From contig NZ_QXFJ01000007.1 of assembly GCF_003584165.1 (NCBI RefSeq), forward strand, positions 1-64,000: a stretch of 64,000 nucleotides of DNA, given 5' to 3'. This DNA is from Flagellimonas aequoris (GTDB lineage: Bacteria > Bacteroidota > Bacteroidia > Flavobacteriales > Flavobacteriaceae). Position 1 is the stretch's first letter, and every line of letters starts with the position of its first letter. The translations under genes and the position numbers were made by a program. Of the stretch, positions 8,014 through 16,065 are shown in pieces. Under the pieces are notes generated by a model. That model ran no database searches. It saw only the letters and a program-made list of their open reading frames with translations, and was not told the origin of the DNA.

Positions 8014-8031
8014 TTTTTTGAATTTTCAGTG

Positions 8032-8739
8032 TTATTTGATTCTCTTTTTTATTTTTCCGATTGTGGGTGAGCTGATGTACCATAGCGAAAATCCGCTCAA
8101 TACGGTTATCAATCCCAGTAGGGAAAAGGCACGTAGAACAATAGTGTTGAAATCGTCCCGACTTTCATAGTCCATCGTATGGGTCATCCACAGAAAATCG
8201 AACCAGCGCCAATCCCGATGGCGTAGCGTTTGAAACGCCCCATCTTTTTCCGAAACATAGGCCTTGATATTTTCAGGCGTTTCATAACTTATGACATAGG
8301 CCGGAAGCGGTCTGCCACGATACTCACTATGGCTACCCACTTGCTCGATGCGTTCTATGCCTTTCACTTGAAGTTCTGGTAGCATATTCCGTTCAGCGAT
8401 TTTAAGGGCTTCATTTTCTGAAATCGCTTTCTTTTCTTTGCCTATCTTGGCATCAAAAAGCTTTTTGTCATTAATCCAGTAGAACGGCTTACCATCAATT
8501 TCCCTAAGTTCTACTGAAACTATCGCTTCTTCAAGATTTACCTCGGATGGACTTATCAAACTTGTAAAAGCAGATGCCTCTATCGGGTCTTGCCGAAACT
8601 GGTCACCGTGTATTTCGTCAATGTCCGTCCAACTGAAATACATACCGCTTATCGTCCACATCAAGAACTGGATGCCCAAGAAGATGCCCAGGTAGCGGTG
8701 TGCCTTTCTAATTTTAATCGCTGTTTTCCTTTTTACCAT
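8032..8739 (-). CDS. PepSY domain membrane protein
   Basis: A 235-residue protein with an N-terminal membrane helix (about 17-38), a periplasmic part containing a PepSY-like region (about 100-165, with PAYVISYETPENIKAYVSEKDG) and a C-terminal helix (about 200-222, SLLGLITVLSGFSLWYI). It looks like a short PepSY-associated TM protein. Relatives often accompany metal or haem transport genes. It starts only five bases after the CopA stop, so translation is probably coupled within the copper operon. No catalytic function can be assigned. Confidence 0.7.
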   Translation of the reverse strand: MVKRKTAIKIRKAHRYLGIFLGIQFLMWTISGMYFSWTDIDEIHGDQFRQDPIEASAFTSLISPSEVNLEEAIVSVELREIDGKPFYWINDKKLFDAKIGKEKKAISENEALKIAERNMLPELQVKGIERIEQVGSHSEYRGRPLPAYVISYETPENIKAYVSEKDGAFQTLRHRDWRWFDFLWMTHTMDYESRDDFNTIVLRAFSLLGLITVLSGFSLWYISSPTIGKIKKRIK

Positions 8740-8744
8740 ATCAT

Positions 8745-11288
8745 TTAATCAATGTTTGAACTTTTAAGCCTAAGGGAATTGGCTATGACCGAAACCGAAC
8801 TGAAGCTCATCGCCAAGGCAGCTATCATTGGGGAAAGTAAAATCCCGAAAAATGGATATAGCAATCCCGCAGCAATGGGTATTCCCAAGGTGTTGTAAAT
8901 CATCGCAAAAAATAGGTTCTGCTTAATGTTTCGCATTACCACATCGCTAAGGTTTCGCGCTTTAACGATACCGTGCAAATCGCCCTTTACCAAGGTAATG
9001 GATGCACTTTCTATGGCTACATCGGTACCCGTTCCCATTGCGATACCCACATCGCTTTTTGCCAAAGCCGGTGCATCGTTGATACCGTCACCCGCCATAG
9101 CAACGACTTTTCCGTTTTCTTGTAGTTTTTCAACTTCCTGCAGCTTGTTTTCGGGAAGCATTCCCGCCTGAAAGTCCGCAAGATTGAGTTCGTTCGCCAC
9201 GGCCTTTGCCGTATCGTAGTTGTCGCCCGTGAGCATAATCACATCGATTCCCTTGTCCTGTAATTCCTTGATGGCCTTGGCACTCGTTTTCTTAATTTTA
9301 TCACCAATTACTACATAACCGACAAGGTTTCCATCAATCGCGAGATAGGAAACGGTTTTGCCCTGCTTTTGGAAGAATTGGGCTTTTTCTTCCATTTCTT
9401 TGGAAAGCGTCGCCTTTGCATATTCCATCATTTTGGCATTTCCTAAAGCCACCTTTTTACCGTTTACATTACCTTCAACACCTTTACCGGTTACGGCATT
9501 GAACCCGTCGGCTTTTAAGAAATCAGCTTTTTGTTCTTTGCCGTATTTGATGGTGGCTTCCGCAAGGGGATGCTCACTTTGATTATTCAGGGAAACAATG
9601 TATTGCAGTACTTCGCTATCGCTGAAACCCTTATCAAAAGACCCCATTTTTTCCACCGTGGGTTTTCCTTCGGTAATCGTTCCCGTTTTATCCACGATAA
9701 GGGTATCTACCTTATCCATTTTTTCAAGTGCCTCTGCATTCTTGATGAGCACCCCATTTTGTGCACCCTTACCCACACCGACCATCACGGACATCGGTGT
9801 TGCCAATCCCAATGCACAGGGACAGGCGATAATCAAAACGGCAATGGCATTGACCAAGGCGTACACATAAGCTGGTTCTGGTCCCCAAATTGCCCAAATC
9901 CCAAAAGTGATTACGGCGATGATGACCACGATGGACACAAAGTAACCTGAAACGGTATCGGCCAGTTTTTGGATAGGCGCACGGCTACGACTGGCATCAT
10001 TGACCATTTGGATGATTTGTGAAAGCAAAGTGTCGGAACCTACCTTTTCCGCTTTCATAAGGAAAGACTGGTTGCCGTTGATAGTTCCGCTACTGACTTT
10101 ATCATCGGTTGACTTGTTGACTGGAATGGGTTCGCCCGTTATCATCGATTCATCGATGGATGTTTCGCCTTCGGTGATAACACCATCAACGGGAATTTTA
10201 TCGCCCGGTTTTACCCGAAGAATATCGCCCAATTCAATTTGGTCGATGGCCACTTCCTGTTCCTCACCATCCACGACTTTAACTGCCTTATTTGGCGCCA
10301 GTTTTAAAAGTTCCTTGACCGCGGAATTTGTCTTGCTATGGGCTTGGGCTTCCAATAGTTGGCCAAGTAAAACTAACGTGAGAATGACCGTGGCCGCTTC
10401 AAAATACACGTGTACGGTGCCCGCTTCGGTCTTGAACTGGTCTGGGAAAAAGTCCGGCATCAGCATCCCGAATACACTAAACAACCAAGCTACACCAGCA
10501 CCGATGCCAATGAGCGTGAACATATTGAGGTTCCACGTTTTTATGCTTCGATAAGCACGCTCGAAGAACATCCAAGTGGCATAGAACACCACGGGTAGGG
10601 AAAGTGCAAACTGAATCCAGTTCCAGTATTTCAGTTCCAAAATATCGTATAGCGGATTGTTGCTGACCATTTCGGACATCGCAATGATGAAAATAGGCAG
10701 TGTAAAGGCCGTGGCTATCCAGAACTTTTTGAGCAGTTTTTTATAGGTTTTTTCCTCTGCGGACAAATCTGGCTTCATCGGTACCAAGTCCATCCCACAA
10801 ATGGGGCAGCTTCCCGGTTCATCCTTTACAATTTCAGGATGCATTGGGCACGTCCATTGTTCGCTGCGGGAACTGGCGGAAAAGCTTTGCTCTTCCACCA
10901 AATCCATTCCACAGACAGGGCAATCGCCTGGCTTGTCATAAGTTTTATCGCCTTCACAGTGCATCGGGCAGTAGAACGTTCCGGTTCCCTTGCCTTTTGG
11001 TTTTTGCTTTTTCGCTTTCGTACTTCGACTATGCTCAGTATTAACTTTAGCCGAATCATCCTTGTGATGATGTTTGCCCGGTTTGTGAATGCTATACGAA
11101 CCACCATCTTGCTTTAGAGCTTCCTGAAATGATTCGATAGGAATATGCGATTCCATTTCAATGACCGCTTCAGATTTTTCCAAATCGACCAATACATCAA
11201 TTACACCGTCCACTTTAGAGAGCGTTTTCTCGACGTGGGTTCTGCAACCGTTACAGGTCATTCCGTGTATGTGATAGGTGTGTTTCAT
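8745..11288 (-). CDS. copA: Copper-exporting P1B-type ATPase CopA
   Basis: An 847-residue ATPase that pumps Cu(I) from cytoplasm to periplasm. In order: an HMA domain with GMTCNGC (residues 10-16), a His/Lys-rich linker, two heavy-metal-binding motifs (FYCPMHCEG...CPVCGMDL and WTCPMHPEI...CPICGMDL), and eight predicted membrane helices. The ion site CPC is in IACPCALGLATP. The phosphorylation motif DKTGTITEGKP, SEHPLAEA for nucleotide binding, TGDN and GDGINDAP are all present. The CPC motif with MTCxxC fits copper/silver (P1B-1). It lies in the middle of the copper operon. Confidence 0.95.
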   Translation of the reverse strand: MKHTYHIHGMTCNGCRTHVEKTLSKVDGVIDVLVDLEKSEAVIEMESHIPIESFQEALKQDGGSYSIHKPGKHHHKDDSAKVNTEHSRSTKAKKQKPKGKGTGTFYCPMHCEGDKTYDKPGDCPVCGMDLVEEQSFSASSRSEQWTCPMHPEIVKDEPGSCPICGMDLVPMKPDLSAEEKTYKKLLKKFWIATAFTLPIFIIAMSEMVSNNPLYDILELKYWNWIQFALSLPVVFYATWMFFERAYRSIKTWNLNMFTLIGIGAGVAWLFSVFGMLMPDFFPDQFKTEAGTVHVYFEAATVILTLVLLGQLLEAQAHSKTNSAVKELLKLAPNKAVKVVDGEEQEVAIDQIELGDILRVKPGDKIPVDGVITEGETSIDESMITGEPIPVNKSTDDKVSSGTINGNQSFLMKAEKVGSDTLLSQIIQMVNDASRSRAPIQKLADTVSGYFVSIVVIIAVITFGIWAIWGPEPAYVYALVNAIAVLIIACPCALGLATPMSVMVGVGKGAQNGVLIKNAEALEKMDKVDTLIVDKTGTITEGKPTVEKMGSFDKGFSDSEVLQYIVSLNNQSEHPLAEATIKYGKEQKADFLKADGFNAVTGKGVEGNVNGKKVALGNAKMMEYAKATLSKEMEEKAQFFQKQGKTVSYLAIDGNLVGYVVIGDKIKKTSAKAIKELQDKGIDVIMLTGDNYDTAKAVANELNLADFQAGMLPENKLQEVEKLQENGKVVAMAGDGINDAPALAKSDVGIAMGTGTDVAIESASITLVKGDLHGIVKARNLSDVVMRNIKQNLFFAMIYNTLGIPIAAGLLYPFFGILLSPMIAALAMSFSSVSVIANSLRLKSSNID

Positions 11289-11361
11289 TACTTTACTAAT
11301 TTGTGTCTGTTACGGAAAGGGTTACTACGAACCATCATACTACCCTTCCCGCAGCAGGACT

Positions 11362-11817
11362 TTATTCCAAGCTATCTTTTAGTTTATTTATATAGTCAAT
11401 TACTGCTGTTTTGTTCGCCTCAGAAAAAATTGCATCCCGATGAATTAGCGTGTAACTGTCCAAAGGCATTTCCCCATCCTCAATCTGGTTTATGATAGAC
11501 CGTAATTTGCTATTTTTCCTTCGGTCGGAAAGGTTGCCCCATTCGTTGAAATTCAGCTCTGCCTTTCCTTCTTTGATATGATGTTCCAAGTACCAAGAAG
11601 AGGGTTGTACCTTGCTGTACCAAGGATAATCGGTATTATTGCTATGGCAATCATAGCAGGAAACCTGCAACGATTGTTCTACCGTTGCAGGTACATTGTT
11701 CACGAGCATAAAATCGGTTTGTGGTACGGTTTCACTCTGGTTATAGTCCACAGGAAAAAACTGGATGACCACAAAGGCAACCAATGCTATCCACGCTATG
11801 ATTTTTACTATTTTCAC
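11362..11817 (-). CDS. Haem-binding domain (cytochrome-like) protein
   Basis: A 151-residue protein with an N-terminal membrane anchor or signal (VKIIAWIALVAFVVIQFFP). A single haem c motif CYDCH is followed by SNNTDYPWYSKVQPSSWYLE, the pattern of the haem_bd family. It is probably a periplasmic, membrane-anchored c-type protein. The start is GTG at 11817, immediately after the stop of the DUF3347 gene; no ATG would keep the anchor. Its place in the copper operon suggests a redox role beside the multicopper oxidase, though this is inference. Confidence 0.82.
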   Translation of the reverse strand: MKIVKIIAWIALVAFVVIQFFPVDYNQSETVPQTDFMLVNNVPATVEQSLQVSCYDCHSNNTDYPWYSKVQPSSWYLEHHIKEGKAELNFNEWGNLSDRRKNSKLRSIINQIEDGEMPLDSYTLIHRDAIFSEANKTAVIDYINKLKDSLE

Positions 11818-12414
11818 TTAGTTGATTTCACGTTGCACCTTACCACATTTTAGCATTTGGGCACCGAAATAGGGGTTTCTGATTTCTTCATTCATACTTA
11901 GCCAAGCACCGCCTTTATTGTTATCGTACATTGGGCAGTACTGCTCATAAATGGTCATTGAAGTTCCCGTTATCGCCACCATATCGGTCATATCCTTGCT
12001 AAGCGTTTTAAAATGCTCGCGTTGGTGGGCTATATTGCTCTCGCCAATATGCTCGGCGTGTTCGGTGGCATCCTCAATGATATCGTTTAGTTCGTTCTGC
12101 TCGCTGTCCGAGTAGCTCGATGCATCAAAGGATTTTAGCGATTGTGCCAAGGTGTTGCCCAGTTCCTTTGCTTTGGAATTGTCATCGTTGACCAAAGCGT
12201 CCTTCAAGTTGAAATAGTCCTTCAATATCGCTTCTGCCTTGGCATCTTGGCTGTTATCCATAGCCATATCTTCCTTATCATCCATCTTTTCTTGATGTAT
12301 TTCATTGCTCATTGGCTTGGCGGGTTCGTTCTTATTTCCGTCCTTGCAGGAAACTGTTACCATCACTACGGTAGCAAGTGCCATTGTACCTATCGTTCTC
12401 TTTACTGTTTTCAT
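11818..12414 (-). CDS. DUF3347 copper-operon lipoprotein
   Basis: A 198-residue putative lipoprotein: signal segment MALATVVMVTVSC with the lipobox cysteine near residue 23, then a charged Met/Asp-rich stretch (HQEKMDDKEDMAMD). A DUF3347 domain follows (about 58-195) ending EQYCPMYDNNKGG, EIRNPYFGAQML and KCG. The conserved Cys, Met and His residues are plausible periplasmic copper ligands. The domain is the same as the C-terminal part of CusB at 5719, so one operon codes both a free and a pump-attached version. The stop adjoins the GTG start of the next gene. Confidence 0.85.
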   Translation of the reverse strand: MKTVKRTIGTMALATVVMVTVSCKDGNKNEPAKPMSNEIHQEKMDDKEDMAMDNSQDAKAEAILKDYFNLKDALVNDDNSKAKELGNTLAQSLKSFDASSYSDSEQNELNDIIEDATEHAEHIGESNIAHQREHFKTLSKDMTDMVAITGTSMTIYEQYCPMYDNNKGGAWLSMNEEIRNPYFGAQMLKCGKVQREIN

Positions 12415-12442
12415 TTTGTGTTTGTTTTAAATTGTTACTTTG

Positions 12443-14845
12443 TTAAAATCGGGCTAAAAGACCGCCACCCCAGCCATATCGGTTATTGTAATTTGCTTGT
12501 ATTGAAAAATTTCGGGATAGGATATAAGAGGTTCCCACCAACCATTGCGTTTCGCCCTGATAGGATGTATCGCCTATATCGTTCACCCAACCAAAGTCTG
12601 CCCGGTATTCGTATTCACCTTCCAGAAAAATTCTCGGAAAAATCAAGAATTCCCGGTCCAGACGAATTCTTGGCCTTAGTTGGTGGTCCATACTCACATC
12701 TACATTGAAGCGGTACGGAGTAAAGTATTTTAAACCCACCAAACCTACTGTATTAAAGGTGTCATACGAGTCGGGTGTAGAAGTTTCGGTATTTACTCCT
12801 ACATAGAGGCGCACCCAATCATTGAGATACCTATTATAGTTTACTTCGGCTTCAAGGTTTTTGTTATAATCGAACTCTGCTCTTAAACCAAATTCATTCC
12901 GAATATTGCTTGACATCAGAAATAGTTCATTAAAGTTTGAGCCTGCACGCAACAATCCCCAAGAATAGTAATGGTCTGTTTCGTCAATCAGTTTTTGAAA
13001 GGGAAAGTTTTTCATCCTTTCATCCCTTGGGGTATCATAGCTGAATACGCGAGCCATACCGCCCATCATATGGTACAGGATGTGGCAGTGAAAGAACCAA
13101 TCGCCATACTCCTCGTTATAGAACTCGATAACCACTTTCTGCATCGGTGGCACATTGACGGTGTGTTTCAACGGCGAGCGCTCACCATTTTCATTGATTA
13201 CCCTAAAATAATGCCCGTGAAGGTGCATCGGGTGGTGCATCATCGTTAGGTTGTTAAGGGTAATGCGGGTTACTTCACCACCCCTGATTTTAATCTTATC
13301 CGTTTCTGAAAGTGGCACACCGTTAATACTCCACACATAGCGTTGCATATTTCCGGTCAGGTTTAATAGAATGTCGTTTACGGGCAAATCAGCCTTGTAG
13401 GTGGTATTTTCCTTCGCTTTTAAGAAATCATAGTTGAAATAGGTTTTACGGGTATCGTAATCAAAAGAGGAAGTGTCTTTTTGCATCATAGGCATATCGT
13501 GCCCCATATGGCCTCCCATCATATGCGAAGGTTCGGTAGATTTCATTGGCATTGAATCTTTTTTCATTCCTGCCATACCGTCCATCTTTTTATCCATCTT
13601 CATTTGCTTATGGTCGTCCATCTTCATATTGTCGCCCATTTCGCCTTTATTCATTGACATTTTGTCTTGCATTCCCATATTCATCTGGCCATCTTTCATA
13701 TCCATTTTCATCCCGTAATTTTCCTTCAAAAACTCGGGTGTTTTTTTCTTTTTGTTACCCACCATTGCAGGGGCGCCCATCTTCATATCCATTTTGGCCA
13801 TTTGTTTCATCATTGCAACCTTGTCCGGTCTCTCAATTCTTTTTGCTGGATACAGGCTTCCCTGTCCCAAGCGCAACGAGGTGCTACCAGAACCGTCTTG
13901 AGCGGTGGCGGTAACTTCCAAAGTACCTTCAGGGATGGTTACGATAACATCATAGGTTTCGGCAATACCAAAAAGGAAACGGCTTTTAGGTACAGGTTCC
14001 ACATCAATACCATCGCACGCAACGACCATAGGGTTGCCACCGCCAAAATCCATCCAGTAATAGGTAGAGGCGGATGCATTGATAAAGCGAAGCCGTACTT
14101 TTTCGCCTGTTTTGAATTCGGGATACTCGGCCAATGATTTTCCATTGGTCAGAAATGCCGGATAATAGATGTCGGCTATATCTGCTCCTTCCATACGGTC
14201 TCTCCAAAATTTCAGTTGTGCACCAAATGCGCCTTCCTTGATAACCCTGCCCAAAGGAACCGCCGTACCTTTTTTGACCTGATACCACTCATTCCCGCGC
14301 TTAAGGTTTCGCAGTACGTTCATTGGTTTTTCGTTGGTCCAGTCAGAGAGTACCACAACCAAATCCTTGTCATATTCCAGAGTTTTTTCTTTTGGGTGAA
14401 TAATAATAGACCCATAAACACCGCTTTGCTCCTGTAGCATCGTGTGGGAATGGTACCAGTAGGTGCCTGATTGGTTGATTGGGATTCTGTATTGAAAAGT
14501 TGTTCCTGGTTTAATAGGTGGCGTGGTCAAATAGGGAACGCCATCGTAAAAATTGGGTAATATCAACCCGTGCCAATGTACAGAGGTTTCCACATCCATT
14601 TTATTGGTAACATTGATAATGGCGAGGTCGCCCTCGGTGAATTCCAAGACTGGTCCAGGAATACTACCATTGATGGTCATTCCTTTTGCTGTTACACCAG
14701 CGAGCGTCATTTCATTTTCTTCAATGGTTAAGTTATACTCCTTGACAGGTCTACCTTCTTCATTTCTGTCCGCACCGTTTGTGCCTACTTGAGCAAATAC
14801 AGTAGAAGAAAACAGCAATAGGGTGGTGATTTGTAATATTTTCAT
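12443..14845 (-). CDS. Multicopper oxidase fused to a C-terminal outer-membrane beta-barrel
   Basis: An 800-residue protein with a signal peptide (1-19). The oxidase part (about 30-615) holds all copper motifs: HWH (90-92), YHSH (131-134), HPMHLHGH and HCHILYHMMGGM. A very Met-, His- and Lys-rich insert of about 110 residues (roughly 345-455) resembles the copper-binding linkers of CopA/PcoA oxidases. From about residue 624 to the final ARF the sequence alternates polar and aromatic residues like a beta-barrel, similar to CopB/PcoB-type proteins. It should oxidise Cu(I) at the outer membrane. The fusion of PcoA- and PcoB-like parts is the notable feature. Confidence 0.88.
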   Translation of the reverse strand: MKILQITTLLLFSSTVFAQVGTNGADRNEEGRPVKEYNLTIEENEMTLAGVTAKGMTINGSIPGPVLEFTEGDLAIINVTNKMDVETSVHWHGLILPNFYDGVPYLTTPPIKPGTTFQYRIPINQSGTYWYHSHTMLQEQSGVYGSIIIHPKEKTLEYDKDLVVVLSDWTNEKPMNVLRNLKRGNEWYQVKKGTAVPLGRVIKEGAFGAQLKFWRDRMEGADIADIYYPAFLTNGKSLAEYPEFKTGEKVRLRFINASASTYYWMDFGGGNPMVVACDGIDVEPVPKSRFLFGIAETYDVIVTIPEGTLEVTATAQDGSGSTSLRLGQGSLYPAKRIERPDKVAMMKQMAKMDMKMGAPAMVGNKKKKTPEFLKENYGMKMDMKDGQMNMGMQDKMSMNKGEMGDNMKMDDHKQMKMDKKMDGMAGMKKDSMPMKSTEPSHMMGGHMGHDMPMMQKDTSSFDYDTRKTYFNYDFLKAKENTTYKADLPVNDILLNLTGNMQRYVWSINGVPLSETDKIKIRGGEVTRITLNNLTMMHHPMHLHGHYFRVINENGERSPLKHTVNVPPMQKVVIEFYNEEYGDWFFHCHILYHMMGGMARVFSYDTPRDERMKNFPFQKLIDETDHYYSWGLLRAGSNFNELFLMSSNIRNEFGLRAEFDYNKNLEAEVNYNRYLNDWVRLYVGVNTETSTPDSYDTFNTVGLVGLKYFTPYRFNVDVSMDHQLRPRIRLDREFLIFPRIFLEGEYEYRADFGWVNDIGDTSYQGETQWLVGTSYILSRNFSIQANYNNRYGWGGGLLARF

Positions 14846-14847
14846 TT

Positions 14848-16065
14848 TTAATTTATTAAATAGTTTAAAAGTGCTGATTGCACGTAATACATCTTTATGG
14901 ATTCGATTTGGTTCATCTGAAATTTCAGTTGCAATTCCTGAATGTCCAGCACATCGTTAAAATCGATGGTTCCCGTTTCATAATTCTTTATTAATATTTC
15001 CTCGGCATCGTTAGCCTGCATTAAACTCTTTTCTTGGGTATTGAACTGAATACGGGCTTGATTGCGCTGTGATTTTGCTTTCGCGAAAGCGGTTTCAAGT
15101 ACATTCAAACGCTCTGTTTTTTGTGATTCGATTTCCAGTTGTCTCAGTTCGTTCTGTTTGGAAACCGATGAATAGCGGTTGTTGAAAATAGGTATGGACA
15201 GCGATACCATTGGCATCACGATATCCTTGCCGTTGTCGCTAAAGGTCATATCGGGACGTTCGGAAACGGGTACATAGTCCAATCCAAAACCGATGTTCGG
15301 GGCACTTTCCTTTTGGTTCAGCAATTCGGATTGTTCAATGGACTCGTAAAGTCTATCATATTTGAGCAGTTCGGGATTAAGCGCCAATCCTTCATCGCTG
15401 TATATCGGGTCTTCCGTTGGGATGGTCATTTCTGGGACGATTTCAACGGCAATGCTTTCCTTTCGGTTCAAAAGATTGTTGAAGCTGACCTGTTCCGCCA
15501 AATACTCCTCCTGCAAGACCTCTTTTTGTTGTTGCAGTTCGTTCTGGCGAATCTGCAACCGTAGAACATCAACTGCGGAAGCCTTGCCCACTTCCACAGA
15601 GGTCAATGCCAACCGTTCGTAAGTTTGTAGTAGTTGGATGTTTTCGTCCAGTACATCCTGTTTCGCATTGATGGCATATAGTTGATAGTAGGATTGGGCG
15701 ACCGAAAGTGCCAGTTTTCGTTTGGCAATGGCAATTTCAACAAACTCGGTTTCCGCCATTGAGCTGGCATAGTTTTCCCGTGCCGTTATCGTACCGAACC
15801 ACGGCAACATCTGCGAAATCGAAAATCGTGCCCGTTGCGCACCCGTTCGGGTTTCGGGTTCGCTTACAAAGTATCCTGCGCTTACCACAGTATTAGGTAG
15901 CGTATTGACTTCGTTCACTTTTTCTTCGGCGATATTGTACCGCAGCTCGTAAGCCTGAATATCTGGATTGTTCGCTTCTGCTTCCTGTATATAAGATTGA
16001 AGCTCTTGCGCTTCCGCGTAAAAAGAAACAAGCAATAATCCGATGATGATTTTTACATTTTTCAT
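14848..16065 (-). CDS. cusC: TolC-family outer-membrane channel (CusC-like)
   Basis: A 405-residue outer-membrane factor with a signal peptide (MKNVKIIIGLLLVSFYAEAQ) and two repeats of long helices typical of TolC proteins (for example RLQIRQNELQQQKEVL and the C-terminal DVLDIQELQLKFQMNQIESI). It should form the exit duct for the CusA/CusB pump. Its ATG overlaps the cusA stop by four bases (ATGA), so the two are coupled. The gene is slightly shorter than many CusC proteins but has no visible break. A 14-base palindrome lies within it at 15077. Confidence 0.88.
   Translation of the reverse strand: MKNVKIIIGLLLVSFYAEAQELQSYIQEAEANNPDIQAYELRYNIAEEKVNEVNTLPNTVVSAGYFVSEPETRTGAQRARFSISQMLPWFGTITARENYASSMAETEFVEIAIAKRKLALSVAQSYYQLYAINAKQDVLDENIQLLQTYERLALTSVEVGKASAVDVLRLQIRQNELQQQKEVLQEEYLAEQVSFNNLLNRKESIAVEIVPEMTIPTEDPIYSDEGLALNPELLKYDRLYESIEQSELLNQKESAPNIGFGLDYVPVSERPDMTFSDNGKDIVMPMVSLSIPIFNNRYSSVSKQNELRQLEIESQKTERLNVLETAFAKAKSQRNQARIQFNTQEKSLMQANDAEEILIKNYETGTIDFNDVLDIQELQLKFQMNQIESIKMYYVQSALLNYLIN
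15077..15090. repeat. Palindrome GCTTTCGCGAAAGC, copy within the TolC gene
   Basis: The second exact copy of the 14-base palindrome, about 9 kb from the one at 6053. Here it also encodes AFAKA. Chance recurrence of an exact 14-mer palindrome within one window is unlikely. Confidence 0.7.
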
